From Bacteroidota bacterium (GTDB lineage Bacteria; Bacteroidota; Ignavibacteria; UBA10030; UBA8401), in NCBI GenBank assembly GCA_030824295.1, contig JAVBYA010000317.1, forward strand, positions 1 to 7,054: a DNA stretch of 7,054 nt. Direction: 5' to 3'. The translations under genes and the position numbers were made by a program. The notes below the pieces were generated by a model, which saw only the letters and a program-made list of their open reading frames with translations, had not been told where the DNA came from and searched no databases. Shown here piece by piece: positions 1-5,805 of the stretch (position 1 is the first letter of the stretch; every line of letters begins with the position of its first letter).

Positions 1-968
1 CGGTCACCTCCATCTCACCGTCATCCGGAGTTCCCGGCACGGCGTTCTCCGTGGATCTCTTCGGCACGGGGTTCAAACCGGGGTATGGTGTTGCGGTGGA
101 GTTCGGCGCGGGTGTTTCGGTGAGTGCTCCGCAGTTCATCAGCGCATCGCAATTGAAAGTGAACATCATCGTTGAACCGTCTGCAGCGATAGGAAAGCGG
201 AATGTGAAAGTGACCAATCCGGGAGGTCTTTCGTTCGTTGCCGATACCATGTTCGAAGTGACCGCCACGCCGAAGATCCCGCATCTCTGGATCGCCGATC
301 AGGCATCCGGTCAGTATGCTGTGCATATGATCCGCGTGACGGATACGACGATCGTGCGTTCGTGGAGTTCGTCCCCCATCCTTGCTTCGAGCGGACCGCA
401 GGGATTGGCATTCGACGGCACGAATCTGTGGATGAGCACTTCCGGAACAGACCGGAAGGTCCATCGCATCGATACATCGGGGGCTGCTTTGGCATCCGCA
501 GCATCTTTCACGGTGCCTGTCTCCGGCGGAACGGTCCGCGGCATTGCAGTCGATAATAGCGGTCAGCTCTGGATCTCCGTCAGTGTGGTGAGCACCGGCG
601 TGGGACGGATCTATAAGATGAATACGACGACCGGTGCGGTGACGGACAGTGTCACGTCGCCGGGACAGAATCCGCGCGGCATCGCCTTCGTCAACAACGT
701 GCTGTATTGTAATGATACGGACCTTGATTCCGTCTACAGCTTCAACGGGAGCACATGGAGTGCAAAATTCCAGACGCCGACGACCGGCGGTGCCAGCCGG
801 TTCGCAACGGGCATGACGTGGGATGGTGCGAATTTCTGGATCACCAACAGCACCACCGCGTCCGACCATGTCTTCAAGGTCTCGCTGACCGGGACGGTGC
901 TTCAAACTTTCCGTCCGGCGGTCAGCGGCGACCCGCAGTACACCGGATTAGTCTATGTGGCTCAATAA
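1..968 (+). CDS. IPT/TIG domain plus beta-propeller extracytoplasmic protein, 5' end cut off by window
   Basis: The reading frame is open from the first full codon (position 3) to the TAA at 966-968, so this is the last 321 residues of a longer protein. The GTG at 51 lies inside a conserved domain and is not a start. Numbering from codon 3, residues 1 to about 88 form an IPT/TIG immunoglobulin-like domain, shown by ISPSSGVPGTAF, GTGFKPG and the closing VTNPGG. Residues about 93-321 form a beta-propeller with repeats beginning G-[LIM]-[AVT]-[FVW] and continuing to an LW/LY/FW pair (GLAFDGTNLW, GIAVDNSGQLW, GIAFVNNVLY, GMTWDGANFW). The final strand TGLVYVAQ probably closes the ring against the first blade, HLWIADQ. 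TIG domains and propellers of this kind usually mediate protein or carbohydrate binding outside the cytoplasm. No catalytic motif is visible. Unlike the 835-residue protein downstream, it ends without a T9SS sorting tail. The substrate or partner is unknown. Confidence 0.85.
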   Translation, partial: VTSISPSSGVPGTAFSVDLFGTGFKPGYGVAVEFGAGVSVSAPQFISASQLKVNIIVEPSAAIGKRNVKVTNPGGLSFVADTMFEVTATPKIPHLWIADQASGQYAVHMIRVTDTTIVRSWSSSPILASSGPQGLAFDGTNLWMSTSGTDRKVHRIDTSGAALASAASFTVPVSGGTVRGIAVDNSGQLWISVSVVSTGVGRIYKMNTTTGAVTDSVTSPGQNPRGIAFVNNVLYCNDTDLDSVYSFNGSTWSAKFQTPTTGGASRFATGMTWDGANFWITNSTTASDHVFKVSLTGTVLQTFRPAVSGDPQYTGLVYVAQ

Positions 969-971
969 GGA
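967..971 (+). promoter_or_regulatory. Ribosome binding site of the porin gene
   Basis: AAGGA overlaps the stop codon of the preceding gene and sits 7 bases before the ATG at 979. It decides the start: the in-frame ATG at 955 would lie upstream of this site, inside the previous gene, and would put charged residues (KER) in front of an otherwise normal signal peptide. Confidence 0.7.
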
Positions 972-978
972 ACGGACC

Positions 979-2256
979 ATGATACGAAATCGAAATTCTG
1001 TGATCCTGACGCTCATCATACTGATGTTGTTCGCACAACACAGCTCCGCACAGATCAATGTGGAAGGGGACTTCCGCATGCGCTGGTATTCGGACAGTTT
1101 CGGCTGGGCGCGGGACAACCGCGGTCAGGAGAACTATATGCGGTACCTCGGCCGTCTCCGTGCGAAAGCGAAGGTGACGAGCAATACCTCGTTCAATACC
1201 GAACTGATCACGCTGATCGATAGTCCCGGACAGCCGGTGCGGAACATCGCCGGCACCGGACCGATGCGGTTCGGCGTCAGCCAGATCTATGCCGAGATGT
1301 CCGAACCGGATGTGCTCATCTTCGACCTTGCCAGGATCCGCGTTGGACGGCAGCAGTTCCCGATCGGGAACGGACTCTCCTTCGGGGATTCATATTACTA
1401 TCTGGACAAGTTCGATGGCGGACGGCTCGACCTGGCGTATTTTCCGGTGACAGTCTCCCTCTTCGGTGCGATCACTGCACAGAATCTGAGTTCATCAGGT
1501 CTTTATCCCGATCCCGGAAGCGATCAGATCTATGCGGTGAAGATCGGCGGGAATATCCTTCAACAGGATTTGCTCCTCTATGGTATACAGCAAAAGCTGC
1601 GCGGACCGTTCAACGACAATATCGTCTACGGTGCCGGGGCGACAGGGGAGATCTACTTCAAGGATCTTGAGTACTTTGCCGAAGGTGCGTATCAGCTCTT
1701 CAATCAAGCGCCGGGATTACCGGAAAAAGCCGGCATGGGATATATGGGAGGGATCGGTTATCGCTGGGGGTTAGGACCGTTCCGCTCCATTAAAGTAGAA
1801 ACTCGATATGCTGCCTATCAGGGGGATGATGCATCCACGAAGGAGATCGAACAGTTCAGTCCGCCGTACCCGAACTTCTTCTGGGGGAGCCGTGTGGGCT
1901 ATGTGAACGGCGATGTCGGCGGGGACTATCCACGCAACAATCAGAACCTGGAAGGGAGCCGTATCTGGTATACACGTCTTTATGTGATACCGACGATGCT
2001 GCCCAAACTGCGCGTGCAGCTTCAGTACATCGCTGTGAACGAGTACGTCGATAACGACGGATATAATTCCATGGACGACGAGGTCTCTCTTCGGTTCTAC
2101 TATACTGTGACGAACAACTCGGCATTCCAATTCCGGTTCGCCCGCGCCATTCCCAATGCGGACGACAAGGACCGGGACGGCGGAGGTCAGATCACATCAT
2201 CCGAAGACAGGGTATCGGTGAACAGCTTTATGCTGGAATGGCAGATCGAATTCTGA
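979..2256 (+). CDS. Outer-membrane beta-barrel porin, alginate-export-like
   Basis: This 425-residue protein starts at the ATG at 979. Residues 1-24 form a Sec signal peptide (MIRNRN, then a hydrophobic run VILTLIILMLF) with predicted cleavage at HSSA^Q. The mature protein is a run of alternating amphipathic strands ending in LEWQIEF, with the C-terminal aromatic residue typical of BAM-inserted outer-membrane barrels. Landmarks are the early strand VEGDFRMRWY (28-37), RIRVGRQQFPIGNGLSFGD (119-137) and KFDGGRLDLAYF (144-155). The pattern of RxGRQxF followed by FDGxR resembles alginate-export and related porins. The loop before the last strand contains DKDRDGGGQI (396-405), an acidic EF-hand-like sequence. 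The role is probably passive or selective transport of a small solute or oligosaccharide across the outer membrane; the substrate cannot be told. It follows the propeller gene by 10 bases, so co-transcription is likely. Barrel assignment is firm; family assignment is tentative. Confidence 0.8.
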   Translation: MIRNRNSVILTLIILMLFAQHSSAQINVEGDFRMRWYSDSFGWARDNRGQENYMRYLGRLRAKAKVTSNTSFNTELITLIDSPGQPVRNIAGTGPMRFGVSQIYAEMSEPDVLIFDLARIRVGRQQFPIGNGLSFGDSYYYLDKFDGGRLDLAYFPVTVSLFGAITAQNLSSSGLYPDPGSDQIYAVKIGGNILQQDLLLYGIQQKLRGPFNDNIVYGAGATGEIYFKDLEYFAEGAYQLFNQAPGLPEKAGMGYMGGIGYRWGLGPFRSIKVETRYAAYQGDDASTKEIEQFSPPYPNFFWGSRVGYVNGDVGGDYPRNNQNLEGSRIWYTRLYVIPTMLPKLRVQLQYIAVNEYVDNDGYNSMDDEVSLRFYYTVTNNSAFQFRFARAIPNADDKDRDGGGQITSSEDRVSVNSFMLEWQIEF

Positions 2257-2300
2257 AGCAAATGAACATACTTTCTAACAATTACCATCTACAATCAAAG

Positions 2301-2306
2301 GGGAGG
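2301..2306 (+). promoter_or_regulatory. Strong Shine-Dalgarno site of the 835-residue surface protein
   Basis: GGGAGG, within AAAGGGGAGGT, lies 5 bases before the ATG at 2312. It is among the strongest ribosome binding sites in the window, in an otherwise AT-rich 55-base gap (2257-2311) that shows no convincing promoter or hairpin. Confidence 0.75.
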
Positions 2307-2311
2307 TCGCT

Positions 2312-4819
2312 ATGAAACGATCGATACAGTTTTTGATCCTGCTGGTGCTCGGACTGCAATGGGGCAGTGCACAGATCACATCCGCCGGGAGCGGCGACTG
2401 GAGTGATGAAGGAACGTGGGTCGGCAGCGTTGTGCCGACATCGACGGACAACGTCATCATCGCGTCGGGACATACGGTGACGGTCGATGATAACAATGCT
2501 CAGTGTGCGAATATTACGTTTGGCGCTGCAACGTCGAAATTAGCGATGGGAAGCGGCAGTGTCCTGAGCATCTACGGCAATTTCACTCTCTTCTCCACCT
2601 CGCATACCGTATTTTCTTCGTGGACTGCCGGTGCAAAAGTGAAATTCACCGGTTCGAGTGCCACTCAAACCATCAGCGGGTTCAGCACGTCGGCGTTCTC
2701 CACGTCGTTCGAAGAGATGATTGTGGACAAATCCTCCGGCAAAGTGACCACCGGGGGGACGAATATGCGTTTGGGGATCGGAACCAGTCTTGAGATCGTG
2801 AATGGAACATTCGAACTGGCATCGACCGATGATATCGAATCGAGAACATTCAGCGGGACCGCCTCTTCAGCAACCATCACGGTGCAGAGCACCGGTTCAT
2901 TGATCATGGTCGGAGGGGGTTCCCACATTCGGCGTGCATCGAACACGACAGAAGAAACCAAGAAGATCGGCGTGATGACAATTTACGGTACTGTAGAATT
3001 GACCACCACCAGTACAAACTTCCTCAATTTCTCCGGTGTCTCCATCGAGAACGGCGGAATGCTCCGTATCCTCACAGGATGGAACGCGAACCTGTTCAAT
3101 CCGGGAACGATCACGGTGAAGAGCGGCGGTACATTGGAGAACACGACAACGACCAATGTATGGTACGCGAACGGGACGACCACAACAACAGTCGTGGTGA
3201 ATCCAGGCGGAACCTTCGATACGAAATCCGCAACGACATCGCTCCCTCCGGCATTCACGAATAATGGAACCGTTCGGTACTCCCGTTCCGCTACGGACGG
3301 CAGTCAGACCATCCTTGATATGGATTATCACCGTCTCGAATTGAGCTTCGCCGGTGACGGCTCCGGTATGAAAACGTGGACCGTTACGGCAACCAGGACC
3401 GTTTCCGACAGCATCGAAGTGAACAATAGTGCAAAGTTCGCAATCGCTGCGGCTTCCGCACAGACCGTGAATCTCAATGGAACTATCCGTCTCACCAGCG
3501 GTTCCTTTGATCTCAGTGACGCCGATTTGACGCTGGCGCTTGCCAATGGCGCAACCATTTCCCGCGCCACCGGTACGATCACGAATGCACCATCATTCGG
3601 AACTACGGTGAATCTGCGCTACACCAGTACAGCATCGAATGTCACTACCGGTCCGGAACTGCCGGCATCTGCTTCGGTACTGAACAATCTTGAGATCATT
3701 GGTTCACAGGGAATGACATTAGGTGCGAACGCCACCGTCAACGGCGTCTTCACCTTCGGCGGCAGCGCCGGTTCTGTCACGACCAATGGCAACACGCTCA
3801 CGCTGGCAGCGACGGGATCGATGACCGGTGAAGCGGCCGGACGCTATGTGATCGGAACATTGGCAGCATCTGCAGCGGTCGGTACAGGAGCATCCACGAT
3901 CGGCGGGATCGGAGTCTCTCTGGCGAGCGGCGCGGACGATCTGGGGAATGTCGCGGTCACTCGCGTCAGCGGTGCCGGCGGGATCGTCACCTCCGGCGGA
4001 CAGAGCATCGCCCGGAAGTGGACCATCACGTCGGACAACCCGCCGACCAGCGGCCGCAATGTGACCTTCACCTGGGTCTCATCCGACGATAATTCCAAGT
4101 CGTTCAGCGGAGCGAACAAAGCGCAGGTGCTTCGGTATAACGGTTCCTCATGGGAAAATGTCGGCGCTTCCGTTGATGTCTCCGGTTCGGATCCGCGCAC
4201 AATCACTGTCTCCGCGACAGCATTCTCACAATGGACGGTAACGGATGAGAACACGCCGCTTCCGGTAGAACTCGTCTCCTTTACCGCACAGCCCGTCGGT
4301 TCGTCCGTTCTTCTCCAGTGGAAAACAGCATCCGAAGTGAACAACAGCGGATTCTCCGTAGAACGGAATACGAAAGGGACGTGGAGGGCGATCGCATACG
4401 TGGAAGGGCATGGCACAAGCAATGCGCAGCATTCGTATGCATACACGGATGCAGCAGCATCCGGTGCGGTGCAGTACCGCCTGAAGCAGATCGATCGTGA
4501 CGGCAGAGGTTCCTACAGCAATGCAGTGGAAGTGTTCGCGGCAATGGCTCCGGAAGAATACTCTCTGTCCCAGAATTTCCCGAACCCGTTCAATCCGACA
4601 ACCTCGTTCACATTCGCAGTGCAGACATCGGTAGTGACGTCGGTGAAGGTCTATGACATCATCGGAACTGAAGTGGCGACTCTCTTCAACGGCATCACCG
4701 TTCCGAATCAGAAATATACGATCACCTTCGATGCATCGCGTCTCACCAGCGGGAGTTATTTCTACGTGCTCCGCTCCGGTCAGCGGAATGAAGTGAAACG
4801 GATGCTGCTGCTCAAATAA
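2312..4819 (+). CDS. T9SS-secreted beta-rich surface protein (835 aa) with C-terminal sorting domain
   Basis: Residues 1-20 are a Sec signal peptide, cleaved at GSA^Q. Residues 21-60 (ITSAGSGDWSDEGTW, VVPTSTDNVII, GHTVTVD) are the opening module common in large FCB-group surface proteins. Residues about 60-500 are Thr/Ser/Gly-rich short beta repeats (for example GTVELTTTSTNFLNF, VKSGGTLENTTT), consistent with a right-handed beta-helix or beta-solenoid. Residues about 505-645 are a further beta domain (GGIGVSLASGADDLG, SIARKWTI, RYNGSSWENVG). Residues 650-742 begin LPVELVSFTA and form a fibronectin-III-like linker (TASEVNNSGFSVERN, YRLKQIDRDG). Residues 749-835 are the type A T9SS sorting domain (NFPNPFNPTT, VKVYDIIGTEVATLF, ending KRMLLLK). 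Family knowledge predicts export by Sec, secretion through T9SS, removal of the tail and attachment at the surface or release. No enzyme motif is seen; an adhesin, sheath or structural role is a guess. The gene starting at 5806 is a paralogue. Confidence 0.88.
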   Translation: MKRSIQFLILLVLGLQWGSAQITSAGSGDWSDEGTWVGSVVPTSTDNVIIASGHTVTVDDNNAQCANITFGAATSKLAMGSGSVLSIYGNFTLFSTSHTVFSSWTAGAKVKFTGSSATQTISGFSTSAFSTSFEEMIVDKSSGKVTTGGTNMRLGIGTSLEIVNGTFELASTDDIESRTFSGTASSATITVQSTGSLIMVGGGSHIRRASNTTEETKKIGVMTIYGTVELTTTSTNFLNFSGVSIENGGMLRILTGWNANLFNPGTITVKSGGTLENTTTTNVWYANGTTTTTVVVNPGGTFDTKSATTSLPPAFTNNGTVRYSRSATDGSQTILDMDYHRLELSFAGDGSGMKTWTVTATRTVSDSIEVNNSAKFAIAAASAQTVNLNGTIRLTSGSFDLSDADLTLALANGATISRATGTITNAPSFGTTVNLRYTSTASNVTTGPELPASASVLNNLEIIGSQGMTLGANATVNGVFTFGGSAGSVTTNGNTLTLAATGSMTGEAAGRYVIGTLAASAAVGTGASTIGGIGVSLASGADDLGNVAVTRVSGAGGIVTSGGQSIARKWTITSDNPPTSGRNVTFTWVSSDDNSKSFSGANKAQVLRYNGSSWENVGASVDVSGSDPRTITVSATAFSQWTVTDENTPLPVELVSFTAQPVGSSVLLQWKTASEVNNSGFSVERNTKGTWRAIAYVEGHGTSNAQHSYAYTDAAASGAVQYRLKQIDRDGRGSYSNAVEVFAAMAPEEYSLSQNFPNPFNPTTSFTFAVQTSVVTSVKVYDIIGTEVATLFNGITVPNQKYTITFDASRLTSGSYFYVLRSGQRNEVKRMLLLK
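4259..4537 (+). other. LPVELVSF fibronectin-III-like linker domain
   Basis: Residues 650-742 of the 835-residue protein begin LPVELVSFTAQ and contain VLLQWKTASEVNNSGFSVER and VQYRLKQIDRDGRGSYS. This domain very often precedes T9SS sorting tails in FCB-group proteins and marks the boundary between the functional part and the secretion signal. It has the W, Y/F and L spacing of a fibronectin-III-like sandwich. Confidence 0.75.
4556..4816 (+). other. Type IX secretion C-terminal sorting domain (type A)
   Basis: Residues 749-835 contain the conserved blocks EYSLSQNFPNPFNPTT, VKVYDIIGTEVATLF, DASRLTSGSYFYVLRSG and the basic end KRMLLLK. In known T9SS substrates this tail directs passage through the outer membrane and is then removed by the sortase-like peptidase. 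It is complete here and predicts that the organism encodes a T9SS elsewhere. Confidence 0.92.
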
Positions 4820-4821
4820 TG
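4817..4821 (+). promoter_or_regulatory. TAATG stop/start overlap
   Basis: The TAA of the surface-protein gene (4817-4819) shares one base with the ATG of the amidohydrolase gene (4819-4821). A second ATG follows directly at 4822. No good Shine-Dalgarno sequence precedes either, so translation of the second gene probably depends on ribosomes finishing the first (translational coupling). Confidence 0.7.
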
Positions 4822-5769
4822 ATGCGGGCCATCCTGGTCATATTGTCGATCCGTACAACACTGCGAGTGGGAGTGGCCGTATTCCTCTCCGTTGCGCTTG
4901 CTGCAGAATTCTCCATTGCGCAAACCGACAACCCCGTTCCGTCTATGCCGGAATGGGGGAGTCATCGGTTCGTGGAGTATATTGCCGGTGAACTACCGGT
5001 GGTGATCGCTGTTCCACACGACGGAGATCTGACACCGGACATCCTGCCGGACCGGACGTTCGGTGTTTCAGCGCGGGATAATGGTACGCAGGAGATCACG
5101 CGTCGCATGATCACCGAATTCGTGCAGCGGACGGGGAAGTCACCGCATGTGGTCTTCCTGCATCTTCGCAGGAAGAAATTGGATGTGAACCGGGAGGAAT
5201 TCGAAGCGGCGCAAGGGGACGAGACGGCATTGCGGGCATGGACGGAATACCACGCGTTCATCGATTCAGTGTGCGACCGAATCCGCAGAACCGGTACACC
5301 GGTCCTGTTCATCGATATGCATGGTCAGAAACACCCGGAAGGAAGGATCGAGATCGGTTATCGTCTGGAATCGGACGATCTGGCACTCTCCGATGCGGAG
5401 CTGAATGGACCGGTGCTGGTGGAGAAAAGTTCGCTGCAATGGCTCACCGCGCGCGGACCGATGACCCATGCAGAACTTGTCCGCGGTCCGATGAGTTTCG
5501 GCGCGATGTTCGACCGGCTCGGGATCCGTTCCACGCCGAGTCCAAGCGATCCTTCGCCCGAATCGCATCGGTTCTATAGCGGGGGCTACACTCTCTACCG
5601 CCATGCTGTAGAGGATCCGGACGGTATCGTGGGTGTCCAGTTCGAATTGAACCCCGAACTGCGGCAACCGCAACAGAGTGCCTCCACTGCGAAAGCGATC
5701 ACCGGAGCGGTGCTCGAGTTCATGACGGTTCATTTAGGATTTCGGACAACGACAGAAGAAGTTCAATAA
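4819..5769 (+). CDS. Exported N-formylglutamate amidohydrolase-family protein
   Basis: The 316-residue product has an N-terminal export signal (hydrophobic core VGVAVFLSVALAA, residues 17-29; likely cleavage SIA^Q at 34/35). The mature part carries the landmarks of the N-formylglutamate amidohydrolase family: VVIAVPHDG (61-69), ARDNGTQEI (85-93), HLRRKKLDVNRE (115-126), FIDMHGQ (164-170), GGYTLYRH (255-262) and VQFELNPELR (273-282). In the family, the PHxG, NR and DxH segments surround a metal centre. The classic enzyme hydrolyses N-formyl-L-glutamate to formate and glutamate in histidine breakdown and is cytoplasmic. This copy is exported and has no histidine-degradation neighbours, so a different amide or peptide substrate in the periplasm is likely. 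It lacks a lipobox and a T9SS tail. The start may be either of two adjacent ATGs (4819 or 4822), which changes the product by one residue only. Confidence 0.75.
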   Translation: MMRAILVILSIRTTLRVGVAVFLSVALAAEFSIAQTDNPVPSMPEWGSHRFVEYIAGELPVVIAVPHDGDLTPDILPDRTFGVSARDNGTQEITRRMITEFVQRTGKSPHVVFLHLRRKKLDVNREEFEAAQGDETALRAWTEYHAFIDSVCDRIRRTGTPVLFIDMHGQKHPEGRIEIGYRLESDDLALSDAELNGPVLVEKSSLQWLTARGPMTHAELVRGPMSFGAMFDRLGIRSTPSPSDPSPESHRFYSGGYTLYRHAVEDPDGIVGVQFELNPELRQPQQSASTAKAITGAVLEFMTVHLGFRTTTEEVQ

Positions 5770-5793
5770 CTATAAGAGCGTTCTATAATAACT

Positions 5794-5799
5794 GAGGAG
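5794..5799 (+). promoter_or_regulatory. Ribosome binding site of the second surface protein
   Basis: GAGGAG lies 6 bases before the ATG at 5806, in the 36-base AT-rich gap after the amidohydrolase gene. It supports the start, which also gives a clean signal peptide aligned with that of the paralogue starting at 2312. Confidence 0.75.
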
Positions 5800-5805
5800 A
5801 GTTCC

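Noticed and set aside
51..53. GTG as a start codon for the first gene
   Set aside because: The frame stays open to the window edge and the upstream codons encode the conserved start of the TIG domain (ISPSSGVPG), so the gene begins before the window.
21..905. 294-codon open frame on the - strand
   Set aside because: It is the complement of the TIG/propeller gene. Its Arg/His/Cys-rich translation has no domain signature and looks like a coding shadow.
955..957. ATG as the start of the porin gene
   Set aside because: It lies inside the previous gene and upstream of the AAGGA site, and it adds residues that spoil the signal peptide. The ATG at 979 fits better.
2290..2295. TACAAT resembling a -10 element before the 835-residue gene
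   Set aside because: There is no -35 partner and transcription would begin within the ribosome binding site. No Bacteroidota-type TAnnTTTG motif was found nearby either.
3844..4446. 200-codon open frame on the - strand
   Set aside because: It is the complement of the 835-residue surface-protein gene, with no recognisable protein features.
5771..5787. Imperfect inverted repeat (TATAAGA / TTCTATA) as a terminator
   Set aside because: It has only four clean pairs at the ends, with a mismatch inside, no GC-rich stem and no following T run.
5784..5789. TATAAT resembling a -10 promoter element before the second surface-protein gene
   Set aside because: No good -35 element lies at 16-18 bases, and the implied transcription start would fall inside the Shine-Dalgarno site. 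The AT-rich gap explains the match by chance.
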